DNA of 64,000 bases, taken from NCBI GenBank assembly GCA_016722025.1, contig JADKGZ010000008.1, positions 113,501 through 177,500 on the forward strand, in the 5' to 3' direction. Shown here piece after piece: positions 52,647-62,556 of the stretch. This DNA comes from Acidimicrobiaceae bacterium. GTDB lineage: Bacteria > Actinomycetota > Acidimicrobiia > Acidimicrobiales > Ilumatobacteraceae. The translations under genes and the position numbers were made by a program. Under the pieces are notes generated by a model, which saw nothing but the letters and a program-made list of their open reading frames with translations, searched no databases and was not told the DNA's origin. The stretch's first letter is position 1. Each line of letters begins with the position of its first letter.

Positions 52647-54191
52647 GTGTACCCAGGCGCTCATGCAGCAACCCGACCGGACCACCCAGCGGTGATCATG
52701 GGTCGTTCCGGCGAGGTCGTGACCTACCGGCAACTCGACGAGCGTTCGAATCAGTTGGCCCGACTGTGGCGGGAGCGAGGCTTGGTCACCGGTGATCACG
52801 TCGCCATCTTCAGCGAGAACCAGCCGCGGTTCTTCGAGGTCATGTGGGCAGCGCTGCGATCCGGTCTGTATGTGACGACGATCAACAGTTACCTCTCGGC
52901 TGAGGAGGTCGGCTACATCCTCCAGGACTCTGGGGCTCGATCGCTCGTCACCACGTCCGAGAAGGCCAAGATTGCGAGCGCTGCGATGCAGCATGCGACG
53001 GGATGCGTCGTCCCGTTGCTGATCGGCGATGCAGATCCGCGATTCGAGCCATACGCCGACGCGATCGGTTCGATGTCCACCGATCCACTCGACGAACAGC
53101 CAGCGGGCGAGATGATGTTGTACTCCTCCGGAACGACGGGCCGTCCGAAGGGTGTCAAGCGTCCGCTGAGCGGCAAGTCGGTCGCCGACGGAATGCTGAT
53201 CGCAGGGCTGGTGAGCGGCGTGTTCGGGATGAGCGGCGAGTCCACATACCTGTCACCCGCTCCCTTGTACCACTCGGCACCGATCGGGTTCAGTCTTGGC
53301 GTTCAGTCACTGGGAGGGACGGTCGTCGCGATGGAGAAGTTCGACCCGGTCGACGCGCTCCATCTCATCGGCAAGCATGCGATCACTGATTCTCAATGGG
53401 TGCCGACCATGTTCATCCGGATGCTGAAGCTCGACGCGGAGCAACGATCCGGGTTCGATGTCTCGTCGATGCGGGTCGCGATCCACGCCGCGGCACCGTG
53501 TCCTGTGGCCGTCAAGCAGCAGATGATGGATTGGTGGGGTCCGGTGCTGTGGGAGTACTACGCGGGCACGGAGTTGAACGGCTTCTGCCTGGTGCGTCCC
53601 GACGAATGGTTGGCCAGGCCGGGGACTGTCGGTCGGCCGTTGATCGGGTCGATCCACATCCTCGACGAGACCGGCGACAACCAACCTGCGAATGTGCCCG
53701 GCACCATCTACTTCGGTGACGGGCCCGCCTACGAGTACCACAACGCCCCCGACAAGACCGAGAGCGTGAAGGACCCGCGAGGCTGCGGCTGGACCACGCT
53801 GGGTGACGTCGGATACGTCGATGACGACGGATGGCTGTTCCTCACCGACCGCCAGGCGTTCATGATCATCTCCGGCGGTGTGAACATCTATCCGCAGGAG
53901 ATAGAGGACTGTTTGGTGTTGCACCCCAAGGTTGCCGATGTCGCCGTGTTCGGAATTCCCGACGACGAGATGGGCGAGGCGGTGCATGCCGCGGTGCAAC
54001 CTGCAGAGGGCGTTGCCGGCGACGAGACACTCGCCGGCGAGCTGAGGTCATACGTTCGCGAGCACATCGCCCACTTCAAGTGCCCGCAAGGGTTCGAGTT
54101 CCACGACGAGCTCCCCCGGCTCCCCACCGGCAAGCTCTACAAGAACAAGCTGAGGTCACCCCACTGGGAAGACCGCGAGCGTGCCATCTGA
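52647..54191 (+). CDS. Acyl-CoA synthetase (AMP ligase)
   Basis: Adenylation motif YSSGTTGRPKGVKRPL, AAPCPVAVK, EYYAGTELNG, LGDVGYVDDDGWLFLTDRQ and PTGKLYKNK. It is a paralog of the ligase at 38729. GTG 52647 follows GGGAGG by about nine bases and is preferred over more upstream ATGs at 52578 and 52608. It starts the operon with the luciferase-like and Baeyer-Villiger genes. The acid it activates is unknown. Confidence 0.9.
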   Translation: MYPGAHAATRPDHPAVIMGRSGEVVTYRQLDERSNQLARLWRERGLVTGDHVAIFSENQPRFFEVMWAALRSGLYVTTINSYLSAEEVGYILQDSGARSLVTTSEKAKIASAAMQHATGCVVPLLIGDADPRFEPYADAIGSMSTDPLDEQPAGEMMLYSSGTTGRPKGVKRPLSGKSVADGMLIAGLVSGVFGMSGESTYLSPAPLYHSAPIGFSLGVQSLGGTVVAMEKFDPVDALHLIGKHAITDSQWVPTMFIRMLKLDAEQRSGFDVSSMRVAIHAAAPCPVAVKQQMMDWWGPVLWEYYAGTELNGFCLVRPDEWLARPGTVGRPLIGSIHILDETGDNQPANVPGTIYFGDGPAYEYHNAPDKTESVKDPRGCGWTTLGDVGYVDDDGWLFLTDRQAFMIISGGVNIYPQEIEDCLVLHPKVADVAVFGIPDDEMGEAVHAAVQPAEGVAGDETLAGELRSYVREHIAHFKCPQGFEFHDELPRLPTGKLYKNKLRSPHWEDRERAI

Positions 54192-54237
54192 TGATCCGAC
54201 AACACACCACACCCGTACCTGACGAGGAGACCCACCG

Positions 54238-55296
54238 ATGAAATTCGACGTGATGACCGGCGGCCTGCCGCTTCGCTCGATGGCTGCATTCGCCCAGGAC
54301 GCCGAGCGCGCCGGCTTCTCGGGAATCGTGGTCACCGAGGGCGGGCGCACCGCATACCTCGGCTGCGGCGCCGCTGCGCTCGCCACCGACATCGACATCC
54401 TCACTGGTGTCGCGGTCGCCTTTCCGCGCAGCCCGATGGTGACAGCGGAGATCGCGTGGGAGCTGGCCGAGGCGACCGGCGGTCGCTTTCGTCTAGGGCT
54501 CGGCACACAGGTCCGCGCCCACATCACGCGCCGCTACGGCTCCGACTTCGAGCATCCCGGCCCACGGCTCAAAGAGTACGTGCTTGCGATGCAGGCGATC
54601 TTCCGTGCGTTCCGGGGCGACGAGCCGCTGGCGGTCGATGGCGAGTTCTACCACCTCGACCTGCTCCCAGCGCAGTGGTCACCTGGGCCGATCAGCACAC
54701 CGAACCCGCCGATCGACGTCGCTGCCGTGAACCCGTGGATGCTCCGCATGGCCGGCGAGGTCGCCGACGGTGTGCACGTCCATCCGCTCAACCACCCCAC
54801 CTACCTCCGCGAGACGGTGATCCCCAACCTCAACGAGGGTGCCACCAAGGCGGGCCGCTCCGCCGAGGATCTGGAGATCATCGTGCCCGCGTTCATCGTC
54901 CCCATCGACGACGACGAAGCGCGCTGGCGCAACTTCGCACGGATGCAGGTCGCGTTCTACGGATCGACACCCAACTATGCGTTCATCTTCGAGCAGTTGG
55001 GTTTCGAGGGCACCACCGACCGCATTCGCGAGCGGCAACGCGCCCGCGACCTTGCGGGTATGGCCGCCGAGGTGTCCGACGAACTGCTCGACCACTTCGT
55101 GGTCACAGGCCCGCGCAGCGAACTCGCCGACAAGATCCTGGAGCGCTACCAGGGGCTCGCGGCGAGGAGTCGTCAGCTACTCCGGGGGCCTCGACTGGAC
55201 GAACGACCCGTCGGCCTTGAACGCATGGGCCGACGTGGCCCGAGGCGTCATGAACCCATGACGGCAACGAACATGGACTCGATCATGACGTGGTGA
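54238..55296 (+). CDS. Luciferase-like monooxygenase (TIGR03617-type), shifted 3' end
   Basis: A TIM-barrel F420/flavin luciferase-like protein: FDVMTGGLPLRSMAAFAQ, VTEGGRTAYLG, RFRLGLGTQVRAHITRRYG. The family is probably F420-dependent. After LERYQGLAAR near 55165 the frame in the sequence gives Arg-rich residues, while the neighbouring frame gives the expected VVSYSGGLDWTNDPSALNAW and ends at 55261, its stop overlapping the next ATG. I think one base too many lies near 55165. GAGGAG precedes ATG 54238. Confidence 0.85.
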   Translation: MKFDVMTGGLPLRSMAAFAQDAERAGFSGIVVTEGGRTAYLGCGAAALATDIDILTGVAVAFPRSPMVTAEIAWELAEATGGRFRLGLGTQVRAHITRRYGSDFEHPGPRLKEYVLAMQAIFRAFRGDEPLAVDGEFYHLDLLPAQWSPGPISTPNPPIDVAAVNPWMLRMAGEVADGVHVHPLNHPTYLRETVIPNLNEGATKAGRSAEDLEIIVPAFIVPIDDDEARWRNFARMQVAFYGSTPNYAFIFEQLGFEGTTDRIRERQRARDLAGMAAEVSDELLDHFVVTGPRSELADKILERYQGLAARSRQLLRGPRLDERPVGLERMGRRGPRRHEPMTATNMDSIMTW

Positions 55297-56871
55297 TCGT
55301 CGGCGCAGGCTTCGCGGGCCTGTACCAGTTGCACCGGCTGCGAGCGTTGGGATTCTCGACGGTGTTGCTGGAGGCCGGGTCCGGGCTCGGCGGCATCTGG
55401 CACTGGAACTGCTACCCCGGCGCCCGGGTCGACTCGCACGTGCCCGTCTACGAGTTCTCCGACGAAGAGCTGTGGAGGGACTGGTACTGGGACGAGCGAT
55501 TCCCGGACTGGACGGCGCTTCGTCGTTACTTCCAGTACGTCGACCACAAATGGGATCTGAGCCGCGACATCCGCTTCGACACCCGACTCGACACGGCCAC
55601 GTGGGACGAGGCCTCCACCTGCTGGCACCTCACCACACGGAACGGGCAGTCCCTTCGAAGCCGGTTCCTGGTGCTCTGCACCGGCTTCGCGTCCAAGGCC
55701 TACATCCCCGACCTGCCCGGGCTGGACGATTACGAGGGCCAATGCCACCACACGGCGCACTGGCCTCAGGAGGGTCTCGACATGACGGGACTGCGCGTCG
55801 GTGTCATCGGCACGGGCGCCAGCGGAGTCCAAGTGATCCAGGAAGCGGCGAAGATCGCCGCGTCGGTCACCGTGTTCCAGCGGACGCCGATCCTCGCGCT
55901 CGCCATGCAACAACACCGCCTCACCCGAGCAGAACAGGACGAGGCGAAAGCTCGATACCCGGACATCTTCCGAACCCGCACCGAAACCTTCGCGGGCTTC
56001 GACATCATCCGGCGCGACGAGTCAGCGCTCGCGGTCTCCGACGAGGATCGTCGCGCCGGCTTCGAACAGATGTGGCAAGCGGGAGGATTCAGCTTCTGGG
56101 CCGGCAACTTCGCCGACATCATGACCGACGAAACCGCCAACCGCACCGCCTACGACTTCTGGCGCGACAAGGTCCACGCCCGCGTGCACGACCCGGCGGT
56201 CGCAGAGCTGCTCGCCCCGACCGAACCGCCCCACCCGTTCGGCGTCAAGCGGCCTTCGCTCGAGCAGACCTACTACGACGCGTTCAACCAGCAGAACGTG
56301 ACACTGGTCGACCTGAAGACCACACCCATCGAGCGCATCACGACGGCCGGCGTCCGGACGACACAGAACGACTACGACATCGACCTGCTCGTCATGGCGA
56401 CCGGGTTCGACGCGGTCACCGGCGGTCTCACCAGCATCGACATCCACGGACGAGCCGGCACCACCTTGAAGGACTACTGGGCCCGCGGGGTCCGCAGCCA
56501 CCTCGGCCTCGCCAGCGCCGGGTTCCCGAACCTGATCTATCTCTACGGGCCGCAAAGCCCGTCAGGTTTCTGCAACGGGCCGACGTGCGCCGAGGTACAA
56601 GGTGGCTGGGTCGTACAGCTGCTCAACGACCTGAGAGATCAAGGTGTCACACGCATCGAAGCAACGCCGCATGCGGAGGACTCATGGCGTGACCTGGTGC
56701 TGCACGATCGGTGACATGACGTTGTTCGACAGAGCCGACTCGTGGTACGTCGGCGCCAACATCCCCGGCAAACCGCGCGAACTGTTGAACTTCCCCGGCG
56801 GTGTCCCGTTCTACGCGGAGTCGTGCCGGACATGCGCAGCAGACGGGTACAGCGGCTTCGAACTGGCCTGA
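55258..56871 (+). pseudogene. Baeyer-Villiger-type monooxygenase, frameshifted
   Basis: The main frame (from about 55290) has GAGFAGLY, WHWNCYPGARVDSHVP, GTGASG and LYGPQSPSGFCNGP, all typical of cyclohexanone-type Baeyer-Villiger monooxygenases. Both ends are shifted: the start ATG 55258, overlapping the previous stop, is in another frame, and the C-terminus DMTLFDRADSWYVGANIPG, then FPGGVPFYAESC, is in a third frame to 56871. Joined, it is a full-length enzyme. The breaks are near 55283 and 56705. It overlaps the MarR gene on the other strand by 61 bases. Confidence 0.85.
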
Positions 56872-57395
56872 CGAAGCGGCAAGCACGTCGAACTGCGAAC
56901 GAGCACCACCTCGTCGAGACCTGCGATGAATCGTTCCAGCAGATCGGCGAGGCGTCGCCGGTCACCACTGTCGAAACCATCGAGCGCCTCGCCCACCGCA
57001 GAGAGTCGTCGCAACGCAAGCCGCTTCTGCATGGCGCGCCCATCCTGGCTTGCACGGACCACCGTCATTCGCTTGTCAGTCCGATGCGTGCTCCGCTCCG
57101 CCAGACCCGCGTCGACGAGCCGGGAAACGGCTCTCGTTGCCGTGGACGGCTCGATGCACAGCGCCATCGCAAACTCGTGCATGGTCCACTCACCATGCTG
57201 GACGAGGAGATCAAGAGTGTCCATCTGCCCCAGGTCGAGCTGTGGTTCGGTCGGCGCCCACGCGTACCGGCGCATTCCGCGTGCCGCTGGACCACGGCGA
57301 AGAGTCCGCCAGGCGATGGCAATGCGCTCCGCGCCGTGCTGACGACGGCTCGGACGGATCCTGCGCCTCGCGATGAGAGTTGTCCGGGTGGTCAC
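56811..57395 (-). CDS. MarR-family regulator
   Basis: Winged-helix MarR core: LDLGQMDTLDLLV, EFAMALCIEPSTATRAVSRLVDAGLAERS and the wing THRTDKRMTVVRAS. A GGAGG five bases upstream supports GTG 57395 as start. It is divergent from the operon beginning at 57482; the interval holds an ACGTG/CACGT dyad near 57438-57463 that could be its operator. It probably controls that operon and itself. Confidence 0.82.
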   Translation of the reverse strand: MTTRTTLIARRRIRPSRRQHGAERIAIAWRTLRRGPAARGMRRYAWAPTEPQLDLGQMDTLDLLVQHGEWTMHEFAMALCIEPSTATRAVSRLVDAGLAERSTHRTDKRMTVVRASQDGRAMQKRLALRRLSAVGEALDGFDSGDRRRLADLLERFIAGLDEVVLVRSSTCLPLRQASSKPLYPSAAHVRHDSA

Positions 57396-57481
57396 GTAGC
57401 CCTCCGTTGCGCAACGCATCACTTGATCCCGTAGCCTAGACGTGTCGTCCAATCGTCACGTTCAACCATCGGGAGTCATGG

Positions 57482-58180
57482 ATGCAAGAGTCATCAATCG
57501 TCGGCACGGCGACAGCGACCGACGAGCGGTTCGGAGTGACCGATGCACGGATTCGTGCCGCCGCGCTGCTCCGCCGACTCGGTCACGGCTTCGTGCGCCA
57601 CGATGCCCCGGATGAACTGTTCGAGCAGTTGATCAACGCGATCCTGCCGGTGGTCGAGCAACTCGAGACTGGTAGCGAACGCGATCGCTCTTTGGTGAGC
57701 ATGGGTGACGGGCCGTCGATGTTCGGCGAACCGCCCGCCGACGGTGAACGGCTCTCGCACTTTCCCGACTGTGTCGTGTCCGGCGCCGCGAATCCGATGG
57801 GCGTCGCGATCGAGGTTCATTCTGACAACGGCGATGCGGTTGCGGAGACGGTGTTGGGTGCCGCCTTTGAAGGTGCGCCTGGCCGAGCTCACGGTGGCGT
57901 GGTCGCGGCGATCTTCGATGACGTGATGGGGTACGTGTTGTCGATCCACAAGGTCCCGGCATTCACAGGCCGGTTGACGGTCACCTATCGATCGCCGACG
58001 CCCATTGGCGCGCCGCTCATCTTCCGTGCACGTTTGGATCAGCGCGAGGAACGCAAGCTGCACATGTCGGCGACCGCGCACACACGCGACGGCCTGGAGT
58101 TGATCGCCGAGGCGACAGCGACGTTCATCGTCATCCCGATCGAACGGTTCATGCCGGGTTTCACGGGCGTGCAGGAATGA
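57482..58180 (+). CDS. Hotdog thioesterase (232 aa)
   Basis: Same layout as the protein at 27018: a helical N-terminal extension, FPDCVVSGAANPMG, then FEGAPGRAHGGVVAAIFDDVMG and GRLTVTYRSPTP. It likely hydrolyses an acyl-CoA. GGGAG precedes ATG 57482. It is the first gene of a tight operon; its stop overlaps the TetR start (ATGA). The two paralogs in different regulatory units may serve different pathways. Confidence 0.82.
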   Translation: MQESSIVGTATATDERFGVTDARIRAAALLRRLGHGFVRHDAPDELFEQLINAILPVVEQLETGSERDRSLVSMGDGPSMFGEPPADGERLSHFPDCVVSGAANPMGVAIEVHSDNGDAVAETVLGAAFEGAPGRAHGGVVAAIFDDVMGYVLSIHKVPAFTGRLTVTYRSPTPIGAPLIFRARLDQREERKLHMSATAHTRDGLELIAEATATFIVIPIERFMPGFTGVQE

Positions 58181-58821
58181 TCGATCGCTCGGCGACTGCG
58201 GTACGACCGTTACCGGACGAGTTGGCGGATCGGATCGATCTCGCTGCGCCGGTGTTTGCCGACAACGGGCTCGACGCCACCCGGATCGACGATCTCGCCA
58301 AGGCGACTGGGATTCCACGCGCCACGCTCTACTACTACTTCCCTGGCAAGGAACACATTCTCGCCCACCTGCTCTCGCGAACCCTGCGTCAGATGACGGC
58401 CACGCTGTCCGACGTCGCGGCCGAGCCCGGCACGGGACGCGAACGGTTGGCTCGACTGGTGCGAGCGCATCTGGTGTTCATCGGCGAGCACGGCCCGACC
58501 TACCGGTTGTTGTTCGCCGAACTGGGCCGGGCGGCTTCATTGGTCGACATCGCTGCAGGCGTCGATGTGGCGATCCTTTCACCGATCCGGCAGGCGCTCC
58601 GTGACGGCCACAACGACGGGTCACTTCACATCGACGACGTCAGCGCCGCCGCGTCCGTCGTCTACGGCGCAGTCCTGGTGACGGGCATGCAGCACCTTCT
58701 GCTCGGCACCAGCGGAGACCTTGCCAACCGCGCCGACGCAATATCGAACGTCATTCTGCGAGGAATCGGCGGGAAGCCAACACCGCGGCAAAGCCGACGA
58801 ACGACCACTGGAGGGACCTGA
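58177..58821 (+). CDS. TetR-family regulator inside operon
   Basis: TetR DNA-binding domain at residues 18-60 (DLAAPVFADNGLDATRIDDLAKATGIPRATLYYYF in pieces) and a helical C-terminal part. It is the second gene of the operon, joined by overlaps at both ends (ATGA and TGATG). A repressor translated with its own targets gives negative feedback. No copy of the large-regulon operator lies upstream, so it is not the supercluster regulator. Confidence 0.87.
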   Translation: MIDRSATAVRPLPDELADRIDLAAPVFADNGLDATRIDDLAKATGIPRATLYYYFPGKEHILAHLLSRTLRQMTATLSDVAAEPGTGRERLARLVRAHLVFIGEHGPTYRLLFAELGRAASLVDIAAGVDVAILSPIRQALRDGHNDGSLHIDDVSAAASVVYGAVLVTGMQHLLLGTSGDLANRADAISNVILRGIGGKPTPRQSRRTTTGGT

Positions 58822-60056
58822 TGGCCACGACCGACAACCTGATCACCGAGGCCGCCGACAACGTGCTTGTCGGCTTGTTCAGCGACCCAGCCGTTCGTGC
58901 TGATCCGTACCCGGCTTACCGCCAGCTGCGCGAGACGGCGCCGGTGCACCACAGCGCAGTCCTGCCGCTGTGGGTCGCGACCCGCTACGACGACTGCGGC
59001 ACGGTGCTGCGCGATCCTCGGTTCGGCAAGAGCGACGAAGTGCAGCGCATCTTTGGTTCGTCTGCGCAGAGCGCTGATCGGGAGGTGCCGATCATCTCGC
59101 GGTACTCGATGCTGCGGATGAACCCACCCGATCACACCCGGATGCGAAGTCTTGTCGCCCGCGAGTTCACGCCCCGGCGGGTCGATGAGTTGCGTCCGGC
59201 GGTCGAAGCGATGGTCGATGAGGTCCTCGATCAGCTCGCCGACGCTGGCGGCGGTGATGTCATGGACGTGCTTGCTTTCCCCTTGCCGGTGCGAGTGATC
59301 GGCGAGCTCCTCGGTGTCCCGATCGAGGACCGTGAGCAGTTCCGCTGGATCGTGCGCGACGCGGCCGGCGCGCTCGAGCCGATGGCAAGCGCTGAGACGA
59401 TCGCCGCCGCTGAGACCGCGAGCAACACGATGAACGACTACTTCCGGTCGCTCATCGCCGAGCGGCGGAATCGGCACTCCGATGATCTGATCGGTGGGTT
59501 GATCGGGGTCAGTGATGGCGGAGACCGACTGTCCGAGAACGAGTTGGTGGCCACGATCGTGTTGTTGTTCGCGGCCGGGTTCGAGACCACCACCAACCTC
59601 ATCGGCAACGGCCTAATTAGCCTGCTGCGCAACCGGGACCAGATGCAGATGCTGCGGAGCGACCCCACCCTCGGACACCGCGCAGTGGAGGAGATGCTGC
59701 GCTACGAGAGCTCGGTTCAGCTCGACGCGCGGACCGCGCTCGAGGAAACCGACATCGCAGGTCACCACATCGACGCCGGCCAGGTCGTGCTGACCTTGCT
59801 CGGCGCCGCCAACCGCGACCCCGACCGTTATCAGGACCCGGACCGTTTCGACATCACCCGAACAGGCACCCAGCACCTCAGCTTCGCCGCCGGCATCCAC
59901 TACTGCCTCGGCGCCCCACTAGCCCGACTCGAGGGCGAAGTTGTGTTCGAACGACTGCTCGCCCGTTTTCCCACCATCGACGCCGACACGACTCCCGTGT
60001 GGCGCCCGAGCCTCACCCTGCGCGGCTTGGAGACGTTGCAGGTGACTGTCCGGTGA
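58821..60056 (+). CDS. Cytochrome P450 (operon with exporter)
   Basis: 411 aa with AAGFETT in the I helix, EEMLRYESSVQ (ExxR), and heme loop FAAGIHYCLGAPLAR. The heme-loop type differs from the other two P450s here, so it belongs to another subfamily (broad CYP107-like style). No ferredoxin lies beside it. In this operon it may modify a compound that the following MFS protein exports. Confidence 0.93.
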   Translation: MATTDNLITEAADNVLVGLFSDPAVRADPYPAYRQLRETAPVHHSAVLPLWVATRYDDCGTVLRDPRFGKSDEVQRIFGSSAQSADREVPIISRYSMLRMNPPDHTRMRSLVAREFTPRRVDELRPAVEAMVDEVLDQLADAGGGDVMDVLAFPLPVRVIGELLGVPIEDREQFRWIVRDAAGALEPMASAETIAAAETASNTMNDYFRSLIAERRNRHSDDLIGGLIGVSDGGDRLSENELVATIVLLFAAGFETTTNLIGNGLISLLRNRDQMQMLRSDPTLGHRAVEEMLRYESSVQLDARTALEETDIAGHHIDAGQVVLTLLGAANRDPDRYQDPDRFDITRTGTQHLSFAAGIHYCLGAPLARLEGEVVFERLLARFPTIDADTTPVWRPSLTLRGLETLQVTVR

Positions 60057-61612
60057 ACACGACGGTATCGGCTGGGCAGATGCCGGATCTGACGCACCGC
60101 GAACGCACCATCGTCATCATCGGGCTGATGACCGGCCTGCTGCTCGCAGCGCTCGACCAGACGATCGTGTCCACCGCGCTCCCGACGATCGTTGGCGAGT
60201 TCGGCGGCATCAATCACCTGTCGTGGGTCGTCACCGCATACCTGTTGGCCTCGACGGCGAGCATGCCGCTGTGGGGGAAAATCTCCGACCTCTACGGCCG
60301 CAAACGCATCTACCAGACCGCCATCGTGCTGTTCCTCATCGCGTCGATGTTGTGTGGCCTGTCGCAGTCGCTGTGGCAGCTGATCGTGTTCCGCGGTTTG
60401 CAAGGCATCGGTGGCGGCGGGCTGATGTCACTGACGTTCACCATCGTCGGCGACATCGTCCCACCACGAGAACGTGGCCGCTACACCGGCTACCTCACCG
60501 GCACCTTCGCCTTGGCCAGTGTGCTCGGCCCACTCATCGGTGGTCTGCTCACCGATCACTTCTCGTGGCGTTGGGTGTTCTACGTGAACATCCCGATCGG
60601 GATCGCTGCGCTTTTCGTCACCGGCGTCGTGTTGCGTCTCCCATTCCACACGACACCGCACCGGCTCGACTTCACCGGGTCTGGACTGCTGGTGCTGTCG
60701 GTGGTGTCGTTGCTGTTGGCCACCGCGTGGAGCAGCGACGAGTACGGATGGGGCTCACCGCTCACTGTTGGCCTCTACGTGCTCGCCGTCGTCGCCGGCG
60801 CCGTGTTCATCTGGTGGGAACGACGAGTCGCCGAACCGGTCATCCCGCTGCGCATGTTCAACCGGCCCGGTTTCAGCTCATCGGTGTCGATGGCGTTCCT
60901 CGCCGGCGCGGCGATGTTCGGAGCGATCGTCTACCTCCCGCTGTTCTTCCAAGGCGTCCAGGGTCGCCAAGCCACCAACGCCGGGCTGTTGCTCCTTCCG
61001 TTGATGCTGGCATTGATGGTCGCATCGCTCGTCGTCGGTCGCCTGACGACACGCACCGGCCGTTACAAGATCTTCCCGATCGTCGGGACCATCGTCGCCG
61101 CCGGCGGACTGTGGTTGCTGTCCACCATGGGTCCAGCCACCGGGCGGGTCGCGTCATCGATGTGGATGATCGTGCTCGGCCTCGGCGTCGGTGCAACCCT
61201 GTCGGTGCTCACCATCGCAGTGCAGAACGCTGTCGAGATGCGCGACCTCGGCGCCGGCACCGCGTCGGTCAACTTCTTTCGCACCCTCGGTTCCACTATC
61301 GGTGTCGCCGTGTTCGGCACCATCCTCACCAGCCGCCTCGACACCGAGCTCACCGACCGACTCGTCGGTGTCGACCTGCCGCCCGGTGTCACCGGCGACA
61401 CTCTCGCTCGCAGCCCGCGAGCCATCGCTGCGCTCCCCGAGCCCCTCCACAGTGCAGCGGCCGGTGCGCTGTCGGCATCGATCACCACCGTGTTCGCCGC
61501 GGCCGCCGTGGTCATGGTGGGCGCGTTCGTGATCTCGATCCGAATGCGCGAGCTCCCGCTGCGTGACCTGGCCGCGATGACATCCCAGCCACCGATCGTC
61601 GAGCCCGCATGA
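60053..61612 (+). CDS. MFS transporter, DHA2/EmrB type
   Basis: About 14 hydrophobic helices over 519 aa. Motif A region LYGRKRIYQ and the helix-1 LDQTIVSTALP (motif D1) mark the DHA2 drug:proton antiporter family. It would export small hydrophobic molecules using the proton gradient. GTG 60053 overlaps the P450 stop. Coupled translation with a P450 and a hydrolase suggests a resistance or tailoring-export cassette. Confidence 0.93.
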   Translation: MNTTVSAGQMPDLTHRERTIVIIGLMTGLLLAALDQTIVSTALPTIVGEFGGINHLSWVVTAYLLASTASMPLWGKISDLYGRKRIYQTAIVLFLIASMLCGLSQSLWQLIVFRGLQGIGGGGLMSLTFTIVGDIVPPRERGRYTGYLTGTFALASVLGPLIGGLLTDHFSWRWVFYVNIPIGIAALFVTGVVLRLPFHTTPHRLDFTGSGLLVLSVVSLLLATAWSSDEYGWGSPLTVGLYVLAVVAGAVFIWWERRVAEPVIPLRMFNRPGFSSSVSMAFLAGAAMFGAIVYLPLFFQGVQGRQATNAGLLLLPLMLALMVASLVVGRLTTRTGRYKIFPIVGTIVAAGGLWLLSTMGPATGRVASSMWMIVLGLGVGATLSVLTIAVQNAVEMRDLGAGTASVNFFRTLGSTIGVAVFGTILTSRLDTELTDRLVGVDLPPGVTGDTLARSPRAIAALPEPLHSAAAGALSASITTVFAAAAVVMVGAFVISIRMRELPLRDLAAMTSQPPIVEPA

Positions 61613-62532
61613 GCTACCGCCAATCCAACGTCGTCACCGGCCACCATGGGGTCGACCTCGTCGCCGACCTCTATCCACAGTCATCCACCGAGAAGCCGTC
61701 GGTGATCCTGCTCCACGGTGGCGGACAGAACCGCCACGCCTGGGCCAAGACGGCCCGCACCATCCACGCCGCCGGCCACCACGTCGTGGCCTACGACGCC
61801 CGCGGCCACGGCGACAGCAGCTGGGATCCCGCCGGGCGGTACGAGACCGAAGACCTCGCCTACGACCTGCTCGCCGTCCGCGAACGATATTGCGGTCGCC
61901 GCCCCGCGGTCGCTGTCGGTGCATCCATCGGTGGCATGACGACCCTCATCGCACACCGCATCGCCCCACCCCGCCTGTGGGCCGGGGTCGTGCTCGTCGA
62001 CGTCACCCCCCGCATGGAAATCGACGGAGCCCGACGAGTCGTGCAATTCATGTCCGCGCACCCCGACGGATTCGCCACCCTGCACGACGCCGGCGACGTG
62101 ATCGCCGCCTACAACCCCCACCGGCCCCGACCCGACAGCGTCGACGGACTCACCAAGGTACTCCGCCAACGCGACGACGGCCGCTGGGTGTGGCGCTGGG
62201 ACCCCGCGTTCATCACCACGAAACTCGATGTCATGCACGCTGACCCCGCCAACAGCGAGCAACGCTTCCGACAGATGGCCGACCACCTCCTCGACGGGGC
62301 CCGCCGCATCACCGCCCCCACACTCCTCGTCCGAGGCGCAATGTCGGACCTGGTCAGCCCCGACACCGTCAACGAGTTCCTCACCGCCGTCCCCCACGCC
62401 GAAGCCGTCGACGTGTCCAACACCGGACACATGGTCGCCGGCGACGACAACGACGCGTTCACCACCGCCGTTCTCACCTTCCTCGACCGCATCCCCCCGA
62501 TCCCCCAACCCAGACAGGCCCCCGACCAGTGA
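61609..62532 (+). CDS. Alpha/beta hydrolase
   Basis: 307 aa with LLHGGGQNRHAWAKTA oxyanion region, nucleophile elbow GASIGG (Ser106) and late His in NTGHMVAGDD. A fold of esterases, lactonases and epoxide hydrolases. It starts by ATGA overlap with the exporter gene and ends the operon. Substrate unknown; it may hydrolyse an ester or lactone made by the P450. Confidence 0.9.
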   Translation: MSYRQSNVVTGHHGVDLVADLYPQSSTEKPSVILLHGGGQNRHAWAKTARTIHAAGHHVVAYDARGHGDSSWDPAGRYETEDLAYDLLAVRERYCGRRPAVAVGASIGGMTTLIAHRIAPPRLWAGVVLVDVTPRMEIDGARRVVQFMSAHPDGFATLHDAGDVIAAYNPHRPRPDSVDGLTKVLRQRDDGRWVWRWDPAFITTKLDVMHADPANSEQRFRQMADHLLDGARRITAPTLLVRGAMSDLVSPDTVNEFLTAVPHAEAVDVSNTGHMVAGDDNDAFTTAVLTFLDRIPPIPQPRQAPDQ

Positions 62533-62556
62533 CCCCTGGACATCCTCCCGTCTGGC

